Program-made: the position numbers and the translations under genes
In this document: positions 18,681-28,889 of the stretch, piece after piece
How the letters are laid out: each line of letters begins with the position of its first letter
Position numbering within the stretch: the first letter of the stretch is position 1
Notes under the pieces: generated by a model
The model's input: the letters and a program-made list of their open reading frames with translations, nothing else
The model's database searches: none
Told to the model about the DNA's origin: nothing
Assembly: GCF_001548235.1 (NCBI RefSeq)
Contig: NZ_AP014938.1
Coordinates: 1,922,001 to 1,986,000 of the forward strand
Direction: 5' to 3'
Origin: Rothia mucilaginosa
GTDB lineage: Bacteria; Actinomycetota; Actinomycetes; Actinomycetales; Micrococcaceae
Length of the DNA stretch: 64,000 bases

Positions 18681-19343
18681 ATGCAGGTTGTGGTGGCTCG
18701 TATCGGTAAGCCTCACGGTATTCGTGGTGAGGTGACGGTTCAGCTCTTTACTGATGCCCCGCAGGAGCGTTTTGCCCGCGGTGAGGTGCTCGGTATCGAG
18801 AATTTCAAGCCCGGCTCTGCTGCCGCTTCGGTGGCGCCCACCGGTGAGCTGACGGTTGCCGGTGCCCGCTGGAACAAGAAGATTCTGGTGGTCCGTTTTG
18901 ATGAGGTGACTACCCGCAACCAGGCTGAGGAGCTGCGCGGCAGCCGCCTGGTCTACGAGGTTCCCGAGGATGAGGGCGACGAAGAGGGCTTCTACGAGCA
19001 GGAGCTGGTGAACCTGCCCGTGTACCTGCTGGCGGATGTGCCCGAGGGGGAGAGCCCCGTAGATAACCCGGCTGTGGGTAAGCCGCTGGGTAAGGTGACC
19101 GGTCTGCAGACCATGCCGGTGCAGGATTTGCTGCTGATTAAGCTGGCTCGTTCGCCGCGTCTTGCATCCGGTGCGGGTGAAGAGATCATGATTCCTTTTG
19201 TTGAGGAGATTGTGCCTGAGGTGGTTCCTTCGACCGAGGATGAGCCCGGCTTTGTGCTGCTGACCCCTCCGGCGGGTTTGATTGACCTGGTCGAGGACGC
19301 TGAGCAGGATTCTGCGCAGGCGACCGAGCAGGCGGGGGAGTAG
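18681..19343 (+). CDS. rimM: Ribosome maturation factor RimM
   Basis: 220 aa. It assists 30S head maturation and binds S19. The N-terminal RimM domain begins VVVARIGKPHGIRGEVTVQLFTD (residues 3-25, containing the conserved GxxHGxxGE) and the C-terminal PRC-barrel ends near IDLVEDAE; a short acidic tail follows. It has its own likely promoter upstream (TAGAAT at about 18615-18620) and a GGAGGAAA ribosome site. The stop lies 3 bp before trmD, so they form a two-gene unit. Confidence 0.96.
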   Translation: MQVVVARIGKPHGIRGEVTVQLFTDAPQERFARGEVLGIENFKPGSAAASVAPTGELTVAGARWNKKILVVRFDEVTTRNQAEELRGSRLVYEVPEDEGDEEGFYEQELVNLPVYLLADVPEGESPVDNPAVGKPLGKVTGLQTMPVQDLLLIKLARSPRLASGAGEEIMIPFVEEIVPEVVPSTEDEPGFVLLTPPAGLIDLVEDAEQDSAQATEQAGE

Positions 19344-19346
19344 TCC

Positions 19347-20306
19347 GTGCGCTACGATGTGGTCACGATTTTCCCCGAGTACCTGGAGCCGCTGAAGCTG
19401 TCCCTGCTGGGTAAGGCGCGCGAGAAGGGTCTGGTGGATCTGCACCTGCACGACCTGCGTGAGTACACCTTTGACCGTCACCGCACGGTGGATGACACCC
19501 CGTATGGCGGTGGCGCGGGCATGGTGATGAAGGCGGAGCCGTGGGGTTTGGCGCTGGATGAGGTGCTTGCCGCCTCCCCGCTAAACGCCGCTACCGAAGA
19601 TTCTACTGAGGGTGCCGAACCCGCCGCTGATACCCGCCCGCTGCTGATTGTCCCGTCTCCGGCGGGTGCCGTTTTCGATCAGGCGATGGCGTATGAGCTG
19701 GCGGAGGAGAAGCATATCGTCTTCGCTCCGGCGCGCTACGAGGGCATCGACGAGCGCGTGCTGGACTGGGCACAGGAGAGCTTCCGCGTGATGCCCGTGT
19801 CCCTGGGCGACTATGTGCTTTACGGCGGTGAGGTTGCGGTCATGGCAATGATTGAGGCTATCACCCGCCTGATTCCGGGCGCGATGGGTAACCCCGCCTC
19901 CCTGGAGGAGGAGTCGCATACGGGCGGTCTGCTGGAGTATCCGGTGTACACGAAGCCCGCCGTGTGGCGTGACCGTGAGGTTCCGGAGGTGCTGCTGTCG
20001 GGTAATCACGGTGCGATTGCGCGTTGGCGTCGTGACCGTCAGATTGAGCGCACCCTGGAGCGCCGCCCGGACCTGTTGGAGGCGTATCCGGTGGAGCAGT
20101 GGGATAAGAAGGACCGCCGCTTCTTGGCTGAGCGCGGGGTGCATTTTGCGAACCCGGCGAAGGCGGCTCAGAAGAAGGCGAAGAAGAACCCGGCACCGCA
20201 GGCTGATAGCGCGGCTCAGGCGGCACAGCCTGATACTGCACAGTCTAATACCGTGCAGCCTAATACCGTGCAGCCTAATACCGTGCAGACCCAGCCGGAA
20301 TCCTAA
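19347..20306 (+). CDS. trmD: tRNA (guanine-37-N1)-methyltransferase TrmD
   Basis: 319 aa, GTG start ([16 protein letters not shown]). It methylates G37 of tRNAs reading CNN codons and prevents frameshifting. The SPOUT knot is visible in [25 protein letters not shown] and [22 protein letters not shown] ~30-residue insert rich in Ala, Glu and Thr lies at about 72-93. The enzyme core ends near residue 275; the remaining ~45 residues are a basic then Gln/Ala-rich tail that finishes with 15-bp tandem repeats encoding QPNTV-like units. Paired with rimM. Confidence 0.96.
   Translation: MRYDVVTIFPEYLEPLKLSLLGKAREKGLVDLHLHDLREYTFDRHRTVDDTPYGGGAGMVMKAEPWGLALDEVLAASPLNAATEDSTEGAEPAADTRPLLIVPSPAGAVFDQAMAYELAEEKHIVFAPARYEGIDERVLDWAQESFRVMPVSLGDYVLYGGEVAVMAMIEAITRLIPGAMGNPASLEEESHTGGLLEYPVYTKPAVWRDREVPEVLLSGNHGAIARWRRDRQIERTLERRPDLLEAYPVEQWDKKDRRFLAERGVHFANPAKAAQKKAKKNPAPQADSAAQAAQPDTAQSNTVQPNTVQPNTVQTQPES
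20241..20285 (+). repeat. 15-bp tandem repeat in the trmD 3' end
   Basis: Three copies of CAGCCTAATACCGTG, the first with one change, run in frame and encode Q(P/S)NTV units in the disposable tail of TrmD. Copy number could vary by slippage without breaking the frame. Confidence 0.85.
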
Positions 20307-20350
20307 GCTTCGAACGGGTGCCTGTGGGCGCCTCGTGATCCTCTGAATGG

Positions 20351-20397
20351 GGGGTTAGCGTCATATAACTGTTAGTTGGCGCTAACCCCTATTTTTT
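20351..20397 (+). terminator. Terminator of rimM-trmD
   Basis: A perfect 10-bp stem (GGGGTTAGCG with CGCTAACCCC) is followed by TATTTTTT. Confidence 0.92.
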
Positions 20398-20438
20398 GTG
20401 CCCGTGAACCGTTATGCTGAGGTTGTCCTCGCTCAGAA

Positions 20439-20453
20439 TATAGCCTGCCTATA
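20439..20453 (+). promoter_or_regulatory. Weak iron-box-like near-palindrome
   Basis: TATAGCCTGCCTATA lies about 60 bp before the monooxygenase gene. It resembles half of the DtxR/IdeR consensus (AGCCT...CCTA) but is one base short in the middle. Low confidence as an iron box; it could be another operator. Confidence 0.25.
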
Positions 20454-20515
20454 GGTGGTGCGAGGTCTAACCCGCTTTCATTGTTGAAAGCACGTACTCA
20501 ACAGAAGGAGGACAT

Positions 20516-20803
20516 ATGTCCGTTGTTAAGGTTCACCGTTTGACTGTCGTTGGCGACAATCGTGATGAGCTGGAGAAGCGCTTTGCCGCTGCCCGCCATA
20601 TTGCTGACTCTTTCCCGGGCTTTGAGGGTTTTGAGCTCTGGCGCCCCCTGGATGAGGGCGGCGACTACTTCGTGGTGACCCGCTGGGTTGATGAGGCAAG
20701 CCATGATGCGTACGCGGCGGCTCGTCGTGAGCGTGACCCGAATACTGTTGTCTCTCACGCTGATGGCACCATGAGCTTCGAGAAGGTGGAGTTCAGCGAG
20801 TAA
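20516..20803 (+). CDS. ABM-family monooxygenase, MhuD/IsdG-like
   Basis: 95 aa dimeric alpha/beta-barrel type protein. Its N-terminal half matches mycobacterial MhuD closely in layout (SVVKVHRLTV, DELEKRF, PGFEGFELWRP, YFVVTRW). From memory of MhuD, however, the heme-oxygenase residues Asn7, Trp66 and His75 align here with His7, Tyr66 and Pro75, so heme breakdown cannot be assumed. It may be a divergent heme-binding protein or an antibiotic-biosynthesis-monooxygenase member acting on another substrate. AAGGAGG sits 4 nt before the ATG. The gene is single and has its own terminator. Confidence 0.8.
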   Translation: MSVVKVHRLTVVGDNRDELEKRFAAARHIADSFPGFEGFELWRPLDEGGDYFVVTRWVDEASHDAYAAARRERDPNTVVSHADGTMSFEKVEFSE

Positions 20804-20837
20804 CGGGTCACTCGGGGAACTATAGATAAATCCCAAC

Positions 20838-20871
20838 GATAATCGCCCTGATTAGGGGTTATCCTATTTTT
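20838..20871 (+). terminator. Terminator of the monooxygenase gene
   Basis: An imperfect stem (GATAAT...CCCT with AGGGGTTATC) is followed by CCTATTTTTAT. Confidence 0.7.
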
Positions 20872-21136
20872 ATCTCACATACTGAGGGGTCGCACTAACT
20901 TTTCTGAATATTGCTTTAAGTGGGTATTAGCCCATGTGGAGGCGATATAAGGGAGGGTCGGCGCGGCCCCTCCTTGATTTTTCGGGGCATAAAATCTGCA
21001 GGTATTTCGTGGTGGTTGGATATGTGGGTTCGGTGCTATAAAACACCTGAATTGTGGTCAATAAATACCCTCTGTATCCTTCAATCCGAAAGTGACACTT
21101 TAATGCAAAAAGGTTATTATTGTTCCCGAGAGCACA

Positions 21137-21261
21137 CTTCGTCCGTGCCGGTAGTTCGGGCGAAGACGGCGATCCCCTCTCAGCTGCATCGCATGACGTA
21201 GCTGAGTCACTCAAGGGAAATATTCAGCGCACCCAGGTCAGCGCCTCCTCTGCATAGGAGG
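21137..21261 (+). promoter_or_regulatory. Three-hairpin leader with sequestered ribosome site
   Basis: Three hairpins follow each other: CTTCGTCC/GGGCGAAG (21137-21165, one G-T pair), CTCAGCT/AGCTGAG (21179-21206), and CCTCCT/AGGAGG (21244-21261). In the last, the 3' strand is a perfect Shine-Dalgarno sequence that the hairpin would hide. It stands before a 33-codon ORF. The layout is that of a regulatory RNA leader; no known riboswitch class was recognised. Confidence 0.4.
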
Positions 21262-21271
21262 TTTGGCAAGG

Positions 21272-21373
21272 GTGCCGACTCAACTATCACGTATTCACAC
21301 AAGTGGTGCATGGTGCGGAACCCCGCAATATATGGGATGGGAGCTTGGTGGTTCGAGCGTTCATCGTGGTTGA
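21272..21373 (+). CDS. Possible 33-residue peptide
   Basis: GTG start 10 nt after the AGGAGG at 21256-21261, then an open frame to TGA at 21371. The peptide begins MPTQLSRIHT and contains a single Cys, two Trp and several Gly; I recognise no family. No modification or export gene is adjacent. Supported only by the strong ribosome site and by the structured stretch around it. It may be spurious, or a short decoy or leader ORF. Confidence 0.25.
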   Translation: MPTQLSRIHTSGAWCGTPQYMGWELGGSSVHRG

Positions 21374-21494
21374 TGACCCTCCTTATCGCGGACAGGAAAG
21401 TGCTTTGCTTAGCGGGTGGGCAATTCGGTGGTCCGGACCGAAGCTCACCCGCTCCGCTGTTTAAAAGATTCCTTCAGGCCGTAACGCTTTTCGG

Positions 21495-21911
21495 CTAGTG
21501 CTTTTCGGGTACCGGGCGCTCGCGGAACTCGATTGGCCGCTTCGCTTTGGGCAGCGAGTACATGACGCGCAGGTACGCATCCTCCACCAGCTCTTCTAGT
21601 ACCCGCTCGGTTATGCCTTCGCCGGCGCCCACGGAAATCCAGTGCCGCTTATTCATGTGCCATGCCGGAATGATGCTCGGGTAGATGCGCTGTAGCACCT
21701 CGGATTCTTCCGGGTCGGTTTTGAGATTCACGATGGGGTAGCCGATGCCTTCCGTGTACATGGCGAAGATCTTGCCGCCTACCCGGTACACCGTGTGCTC
21801 GGGCCCGAATGGCTGATCGCGCGTCGCCAGCGGCATGGCGAGCGTGAGGCGGTCAACGGTATGTTCGAGGTCTTCGGGTGCCAGAAGTTTGGGGGAGGGG
21901 TTTGTGCTCAT
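21495..21911 (-). CDS. MmcQ/YjbR family protein
   Basis: 138 aa. The pattern of a cysteine-free YjbR domain is clear: TRDQPFGPEHTVYRVGGKIFAM, YPIVNLKTDPEES, IIPAWHMNKRHWISV and LEELVEDAYLRV. YjbR-type proteins have a CyaY-like fold and are assumed to bind DNA, but their role is unknown. Single gene, reading toward the structured stretch at 21411-21452, which may serve as its end. Confidence 0.88.
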   Translation of the reverse strand: MSTNPSPKLLAPEDLEHTVDRLTLAMPLATRDQPFGPEHTVYRVGGKIFAMYTEGIGYPIVNLKTDPEESEVLQRIYPSIIPAWHMNKRHWISVGAGEGITERVLEELVEDAYLRVMYSLPKAKRPIEFRERPVPEKH

Positions 21912-22003
21912 AGCTTCGAGTCTAGTACCCGCGTGGTACTTCGCATAGCATGCAACCTAAAACTCTCGTACCCTCAGCCGAATCCACGCTAAAATAGGTA
22001 ACT

Positions 22004-23683
<1,680 letters not shown>

Positions 23684-23700
23684 GGTTTGGTTCGGTAACG

Positions 23701-23742
23701 AGCCCCGCCTCCTGACGCTGTTGAAGCGTGAGGAGGTGGGGC
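23701..23742 (+). terminator. Hairpin after ettA
   Basis: A long stem (AGCCCCGCCTCCT with AGGAGGTGGGGCT, plus inner ACGCT/AGCGT) directly follows the stop. The T-tract is nearly absent, so termination efficiency is uncertain. Confidence 0.6.
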
Positions 23743-23762
23743 TTCGCTGTGCCCGCCGCTCT

Positions 23763-23798
23763 GTGCCCACCGACGTGCCCGCCGGTGTGCCCGCCGGT
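23763..23798. repeat. 12-bp tandem repeat
   Basis: Three copies of GTGCCCGCCGGT, the first degenerate, lie in the intergenic stretch between ettA and the HdeD-like gene. Confidence 0.7.
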
Positions 23799-23967
23799 GT
23801 GTCCACTCGCCGGGATGCGGGCGGGAGGCTGACGAGCGCACCGTCCGCTGTTCGCCGGTAGAAATAGTTCGAGCCCCGGTAACCGGCGGGTCGTGGCGGA
23901 ATTCACATTCGTGGCATAATAGACATGTATAACTAACTAACGCATTTGATACGAAGGGTAGAGTGTC

Positions 23968-24543
23968 ATGCTTTCAAAATATAACTGGATGTCCCTGGCC
24001 ACGGGCGTGCTGCTGATTATCGCGGCCGTCTACATGTTTGCGAACCCCGCCGTGCCGCTGGCCGCGCTGGGCTTCATCTTCTCCTACGCCGTGCTGCTCG
24101 GTGGCGTGTTTGAAGTGGTGCGTTACTTCGGCACGCCAAAGCAGGCACGTACCGGCTGGGACCTGGTTGACGGCATCCTGACCGTGGTGGCTGGTCTGAT
24201 TCTGCTGAGCGCTTCGGCTGGTGCGCAGGCGACGTACATTCCGACTATTGTGGGCGTGTGGCTGATTATGTGGGCGCTGATTCGTCTGATGACTGCCCAG
24301 GCCATGAAATACCTGAGCTACGCCGCCGGACGCCACCTGCAGTTCTCTGCTATCGGTACCCTGATCCTGGGTTTGCTCGTGCTGCTGTTCCCGATGATCT
24401 TCGGCGTGGCGGCAGTATGGATGGCAGCACTGGGTCTTCTGGTAACCGGCCTGGTGTTCGTGGGTGACTTCTTCGTTTCCCGCCGAATCAAGCGCACCGT
24501 GCACATTTCCCCGGACGGTGTGATTGACGTCGAAGCCAAATAA
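23968..24543 (+). CDS. HdeD/DUF308 family membrane protein
   Basis: 191 aa with about six hydrophobic segments (for example residues 8-24, 30-50, 72-88, 92-110, 122-142 and 148-168) and short loops, as in the HdeD/DUF308 family. In E. coli HdeD is linked to acid resistance; here the function is only suggested. AAGGGTAG precedes the ATG. Single gene with its own terminator. The C-terminal RRIKRTVHISPDGVIDVEAK is cytoplasmic by the positive-inside rule. Confidence 0.88.
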   Translation: MLSKYNWMSLATGVLLIIAAVYMFANPAVPLAALGFIFSYAVLLGGVFEVVRYFGTPKQARTGWDLVDGILTVVAGLILLSASAGAQATYIPTIVGVWLIMWALIRLMTAQAMKYLSYAAGRHLQFSAIGTLILGLLVLLFPMIFGVAAVWMAALGLLVTGLVFVGDFFVSRRIKRTVHISPDGVIDVEAK

Positions 24544-24582
24544 GAGCTTCCAAACGGCTTCTAGACCGTACACTAGAACATA

Positions 24583-24622
24583 AGAAAGACCGTGTGAGAC
24601 AACCACCTCACACGGTCTTTCT
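24583..24622. terminator. Bidirectional terminator
   Basis: A perfect 16-bp stem (AGAAAGACCGTGTGAG) with an 8-nt loop separates two convergent genes and has T-rich ends both ways. Confidence 0.9.
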
Positions 24623-24649
24623 GTATGCTCTAACGTTTGTATCGGAACT

Positions 24650-25558
24650 TTAGCGGTATTCCGGCAGGCGGAACATCATTTCCTGCGCCACGGTCGCCAC
24701 CAGCTCACCGGAACGATTGAAAATCGAACCCTGCGCGAGCATCCTGCCACCCTGCGCGCTCGGAGAATCCAGCACGTACAGCAGCCACTCATCGGCACGC
24801 GCCGAACGGTGGAACCACATCGCGTGATCCAGCGAGGCGCTCTTGAGGCCCGGCTCCAGCCAGAACTTGCCGTGACGGCGCAGAGCCGGCTCCAGCGGCA
24901 GATAATCCGAAGCGTAGGCGATAGCGGCGCGGTGCTCCGCCTCCGACGCCTCAGAACCATCAGCATGCACCAGGCGGTCAAAGGTCTTGAACCACACACA
25001 GGCACGCGGCTGTGTCGAGGAGGCATCCGCCTGAGTGTACAGGGGCGCGTCCACGTGTCGCATATCAATCGGACGTTCCCACGAGACCGCCTGTGCAATG
25101 GGGTGGGGGAGCTGACCCAGGTAGTCGCTGACCATCGGCAATGATTCGGGGTCCGGCACCTCCGGCATGGTCACTGCGGTGTGCTCCGGGCCGCGGCTAT
25201 CGGACTGGAACGACATAATCGCCGAGAACATGGGCGCCTCATCCTGGAACACCTGCACGCGGCGGGTCGAGAAGGAACGGCTATCATTCAGGCGCTGAGT
25301 GGCGAAGAACAGTTCACGCTCAATATCGCCGGGACGCAGAAAGTAGGCGTGAATCGAGTGGATGTCCTTGCCCTCCACCGTGCGGTCGGCGGCAATAATC
25401 GACTGGGCAAGAACCTGACCACCGAAAGTACGCGGCTGTTCGCGGGTGAGCGTCACACCGGTGGACACTTCATCACTACCGAAGGAGGCGGGCGCCGCCT
25501 CCACAGGGGAGAGGTCCAGCATCCGCATGAGGTTTTGGGTCACAGTGGGCTTGGTCAT
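24650..25558 (-). CDS. tesB: Acyl-CoA thioesterase II
   Basis: 302 aa from ATG at 25558 (MTKPTVTQNLMRMLDL); the frame is open to 25651, but that start is not preferred. Double hotdog fold: the N-terminal half has GGQVLAQSIIAADRTV and IHSIHAYFLRPGD, the C-terminal half has SLDHAMWFHRSARADEWLLY with the catalytic Asp, and RMLAQGSIFNRSGELVATVAQE. It hydrolyses acyl-CoA esters to free fatty acid and CoA in the cytoplasm. Single gene, convergent with the HdeD-like gene. Confidence 0.95.
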   Translation of the reverse strand: MTKPTVTQNLMRMLDLSPVEAAPASFGSDEVSTGVTLTREQPRTFGGQVLAQSIIAADRTVEGKDIHSIHAYFLRPGDIERELFFATQRLNDSRSFSTRRVQVFQDEAPMFSAIMSFQSDSRGPEHTAVTMPEVPDPESLPMVSDYLGQLPHPIAQAVSWERPIDMRHVDAPLYTQADASSTQPRACVWFKTFDRLVHADGSEASEAEHRAAIAYASDYLPLEPALRRHGKFWLEPGLKSASLDHAMWFHRSARADEWLLYVLDSPSAQGGRMLAQGSIFNRSGELVATVAQEMMFRLPEYR

Positions 25559-25763
25559 GGTTTTATTCTCGCACGTTTTCAATGAACCGGTTTCTGGCGT
25601 AGAGTGGGAGAGCATACTCTGAGACAACCACGACAGGTTGATTCGGAACATTGACTAGGAACAATGACCCGGATAGTCGATCCGGAACGTCTGCCTAACA
25701 CACCATCGCAGATATCACCCACCAACTTGCCACCGAGCAGGCCTACGCCGAAAAGGAGCAGAA

Positions 25764-26627
25764 ATGACTACGCCGTCTGAAACCACCCCTGACAATACCC
25801 CCGTGCAGGAGAACGCTCCCGATCAGAACAGCGCACCGAACGCGGCGGCACCCATTGAACTCAAGTACAACCCCCACGAAGGCGTGGAGGAGCCCTACCT
25901 GATTCTGCCCGGCGGAGCGCAGGGTGCCGCAGCGGTCAAGGACCTTGCCACCTACATTTCTCGCGCCCTGGCGGTGAACCCGGACGCCGCTATCCGCCTG
26001 ACTGCGCGCGGCCGCGTGGTGGCGGTGTTCGCCTGCTCCCTGGAGCCGGAGGACGCCTCCTCGGACACCCCGGTCATTATGGGTCTGCGCGCCCTGCACC
26101 TGCTGGCTGACTCCACCCTGGACATGACCGTTCAGGCGCAGGCGCTGCTGGACCGTCTGGCGCGTCTGCAGAAGCAGGCAGAAGAACAGGGTAACGAAGA
26201 GAACCCGCAGCTGGTGCTGTTCATGCCGCCGGTGACCGTCAACGCTAGCTGGGCTGGTAAGTCTGCCCCGCTCAGCGGCTGGTACGAGGTTGGTACCGTC
26301 CCGGTTGAAGAGTTCCACCGCGCCACCGCAGAGGGCCTGGAGGCGGTAGAACGCGCCCTGCCCGAGAACCCCGGCGCTACTGTGCTTTCCACGGTGCGCT
26401 CGCGTATTTGGTCCTCCGATATGGTGCTGGAGTACCTACCTGAGTTCGATACCGTGCTAGTACCGACCGGCGCGGCATTCGCCCTGCGCGTGTTCGGTTT
26501 CATTCCGGAAGGCTTCACTGGCGATCTGCCGCTGTTCGCTGCGCATGTAGGTTCGGACGAGTGGCTGCGCATCGTTGCACCGGCCGGCATGGTGCTGGTG
26601 CGCCGCGGGTCCGGTTCGCTACTCTAA
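25764..26627 (+). CDS. Conserved actinobacterial protein of unknown function
   Basis: 287 aa, no signal peptide or membrane segment. The first ~35 residues are Pro/Asn/Thr-rich and disordered. The rest looks like two alpha/beta halves: PYLILPGGAQGAAAVKDLATYISRAL to about 160, and SGWYEVGTVPVEEFHRATAEGLEAVERAL to the end. It faintly recalls SseB-type proteins but I cannot assign it. AAGGAG is placed 6 nt before the ATG. Normal codon use for the window; single gene followed by a modest hairpin. Confidence 0.78.
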   Translation: MTTPSETTPDNTPVQENAPDQNSAPNAAAPIELKYNPHEGVEEPYLILPGGAQGAAAVKDLATYISRALAVNPDAAIRLTARGRVVAVFACSLEPEDASSDTPVIMGLRALHLLADSTLDMTVQAQALLDRLARLQKQAEEQGNEENPQLVLFMPPVTVNASWAGKSAPLSGWYEVGTVPVEEFHRATAEGLEAVERALPENPGATVLSTVRSRIWSSDMVLEYLPEFDTVLVPTGAAFALRVFGFIPEGFTGDLPLFAAHVGSDEWLRIVAPAGMVLVRRGSGSLL

Positions 26628-26660
26628 ACCGTTTGTTGAGACATTTCTAGATTTTTTACG

Positions 26661-26702
26661 CTGGTGGTGTGGGCTCTTTGCCTGCGCCACCAGTGGTTTT
26701 CT
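26661..26702 (+). terminator. Probable terminator
   Basis: CTGGTGG pairs with CCACCAG around a 19-nt loop, followed by TGGTTTTCT. Confidence 0.5.
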
Positions 26703-26904
26703 ATGCTGTATGACATCAACGGGGTAGTTGTAATAATGACATTCGATAGGGCATTACTTTACGAAAATAGGGTATTCTAGAAAGACTACGCCCTTTCACC
26801 GGGGCGTCTTTGACACACCGATTACCAGCCACACCGCACGGGAACTCTTCCGCCGCGCCCTCACCAGGCGCATTCTTCCCGTACGGATCGAAAGTGAGAC
26901 CTAT

Positions 26905-27510
26905 ATGGATCTGATTGCAGTCGACATTGACGGTACCCTTGCCAGCAACCGAGATCAGATGGACAAGTACCTGACCGGTTTCTTCGCAAGCAACCGCCGA
27001 TTCTTCAAGGCCATCCGCAACGCCACGGTCAATGTTGAAATTGCCGACCGTGTTCGCGAAATCGCGGCAGACACCGGCGCAGAGGTCGTAGTAATTACCG
27101 GCCGAGACGGCACCTACATGAAGGAATTGAACCAGTTCATCGCCCGCGCAGGTCTGGAACCCAAGCACGTGTTCGCTAAGCCCGGCAACGACGGCTCCAA
27201 CAGCCCCGCATGGAAGGACTCCATCATTGAGTCCCTGATTGCTGACGGCAACCGCATTATCTATGCTTTTGAAGACACCGACCACGAGGTGTACCTGCGC
27301 CGCGGCATTCCCGTCACCTGGGTCGCCCCGATTCGCGACTACATTGGCGAATGGCACTACGAGTCGATCGACATTGACCCGGTCGCCTGGGCTGCCGAGC
27401 AGCGTGAGAAGGAAGCCGCTCGTGAGCGTCAGAAGCGTCGCCTTGCGGAGGGCGTGCTCGCACACCAGAAGGCCGAGGCGAAGGAACGCCAGGCAAACGT
27501 CGCGGCATAA
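26905..27510 (+). CDS. HAD-superfamily phosphatase-like protein
   Basis: 201 aa. HAD motif I DIDGT gives nucleophile Asp7 and acid/base Asp9; motif II is VVVITGR at about 60-66; a candidate motif III Lys lies in NSPAWKDSII, and motif IV acids in AFEDTDHEVY. It resembles acid-phosphatase and polynucleotide 3'-phosphatase-like HAD proteins; the substrate is unknown. The C-terminal ~40 residues are a highly charged helix (REKEAARERQKRRLAEG). Cytoplasmic; single gene with a strong terminator. Confidence 0.85.
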   Translation: MDLIAVDIDGTLASNRDQMDKYLTGFFASNRRFFKAIRNATVNVEIADRVREIAADTGAEVVVITGRDGTYMKELNQFIARAGLEPKHVFAKPGNDGSNSPAWKDSIIESLIADGNRIIYAFEDTDHEVYLRRGIPVTWVAPIRDYIGEWHYESIDIDPVAWAAEQREKEAARERQKRRLAEGVLAHQKAEAKERQANVAA

Positions 27511-27558
27511 AACCCGCACACTAACTTGAGAGCTGCGGTGGGTAACCCACTCAAACGA

Positions 27559-27602
27559 ATGAGGCGCCGGAAGGATTCAATCATCCCGGCGCCTCATTTT
27601 TG
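27559..27602 (+). terminator. Terminator of the HAD gene
   Basis: A perfect 12-bp stem (ATGAGGCGCCGG) with a 15-nt loop is followed by TTTTT. The next gene is convergent, so it may serve both. Confidence 0.9.
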
Positions 27603-27628
27603 ATGCCTTATACGTTTATCAAAACTGA

Positions 27629-28786
27629 TTAGGCGGTGCCGAGCAGTTCACGCAGACGAGTCGCAAAGGGGCCCGCCAGCTTATGGTGCGCCTTCTCCTT
27701 CAGATGCACGCCATCAGCCATGTCACCCTCAGCCAGGTAGAGGCTCTGCCAGCCCGAGGTGTCCATGAACAGCACGCCGGTCTCGCGGGCACCCTGCCTT
27801 GCCACCTCGTTTGCCACGTGACGCTTATGCGCCACCTGCTTATCCGGTGCTGACGCCTCATCCATAGACACCACACCACCGAACACGATTTTCGACGACG
27901 GGTACATGCGTCGCAGCTGCTCAATAACCTGAGTCTGGTGAGCGTTCACATGCTCGCGAGCCTTCGTCTCATCCTCGTGAATGTAAATGTCATTGCCGGA
28001 GGCATCCAGGTAAATCACGCCGGGGTTACCGCTCGGCAGAGCCCAACGGCCACCCATCACACCCTGATAGTAGGAAGGGCACACACCCTCGCGGGCGGTC
28101 ACAAAACCGATGCCGCCGCAACGGAACAGGTACGGGACGAAACCTGCCTGCTTCAGACCCAAACCAACCCAGGAGGTTGAGGTCACCTGCGAGTCACCAA
28201 TCACCAGGGCATCCTTAGCGCCAAGAACATTGGTGTTACGCGGCAGACCGTTCGCCTTATCCCAGTAGAGTTCAGCCTTCTCAAACTTGGTGTACAGAAC
28301 GCCCTTCTTGGATCGCCAGCTCACCGGCAGACCCTCCCAACCGGCAAAGTCGCTGTACCCGCGCTGCTTCCACCAGTGCTCGTAGACGCCGGATTCCACC
28401 GCAACCGGACCGTACTTGGGGGTGTACATGACCACGCCACCCTTGAACTGCTGAACCAGCATGTCGGCGGCATCAGCGGAGGTGGGGAACGGCGCCTGAA
28501 TCTCACCGGTTGCCTGCGCGCCCTCCTTGCCGAAGGCGTTCTGCGCGGTGCGTTCCATCTTCTGCGCCGGGGTGGTCGGTTCCGGAGTCGGCTCGGGGGA
28601 GGGGGACTCGCTGGGGCTTTCCTGCGCCGACTGGGTAGGCTCGGCGCCCGTAGCAGCGGTAGCGGCGGTGCCACCGGGCGCGGTGAAGCCTCCTGCGGAG
28701 TACACGCCAAAGGAACCGGCAGCAACCACAGCAAGGATTGTGCCGGTCAGAGAAACTTTCGCGATAGGAGACTTGATAGAAGGCAT
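27629..28786 (-). CDS. Secreted LGFP-repeat SGNH hydrolase
   Basis: 385 aa from ATG at 28786 (MPSIKSPIAKVSLTGTILAVVAAGSFGVYSAGG, a signal/anchor). The frame stays open to 29038, but that extension crosses 12-bp tandem repeats and lacks coding character. A Pro/Ser/Glu-rich linker (about 45-75) is followed by an LGFP-type repeat pair (about 115-185) and a SGNH esterase domain: block I GDSQ with the nucleophile Ser (about 198), a GGIGF stretch, GND (about 263) and the DGVH motif (about 359-362). It probably deacylates a cell-wall or glycan ester outside the membrane. It shares its LGFP module with the GH25 enzyme upstream. Confidence 0.85.
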   Translation of the reverse strand: MPSIKSPIAKVSLTGTILAVVAAGSFGVYSAGGFTAPGGTAATAATGAEPTQSAQESPSESPSPEPTPEPTTPAQKMERTAQNAFGKEGAQATGEIQAPFPTSADAADMLVQQFKGGVVMYTPKYGPVAVESGVYEHWWKQRGYSDFAGWEGLPVSWRSKKGVLYTKFEKAELYWDKANGLPRNTNVLGAKDALVIGDSQVTSTSWVGLGLKQAGFVPYLFRCGGIGFVTAREGVCPSYYQGVMGGRWALPSGNPGVIYLDASGNDIYIHEDETKAREHVNAHQTQVIEQLRRMYPSSKIVFGGVVSMDEASAPDKQVAHKRHVANEVARQGARETGVLFMDTSGWQSLYLAEGDMADGVHLKEKAHHKLAGPFATRLRELLGTA

Positions 28787-28889
28787 GCACAACAGTATAC
28801 GATAGGCGCAACCCCAAGTAGAGAGCTTTTGAGGGATATTCAAATGAAAATAACAAAAAATATGCACCGCAGTGACAAGAATTAGACTC

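Larger units (their letters stand above)
20872..21494. other. Gene-poor stretch with strong secondary structure
   Basis: About 620 bp without a conventional gene. Besides the hairpins and small ORF listed separately, a large imperfect hairpin spans 21411-21452: AGCGGGTG pairs with CACCCGCT around an inner TTCGGT/ACCGAA stem whose centre, GGTCCGGACC, is itself palindromic. In another frame about 45 codons ending at TAG 21254-21256 have coding-like codon use, which could mark a decayed gene end. Confidence 0.4.

Noticed and set aside
21124..21256. About 45 coding-like codons ending in TAG within the structured stretch
   Set aside because: No start, no homology I can name, and the same bases form the leader hairpins; kept only as a possible decayed gene end.
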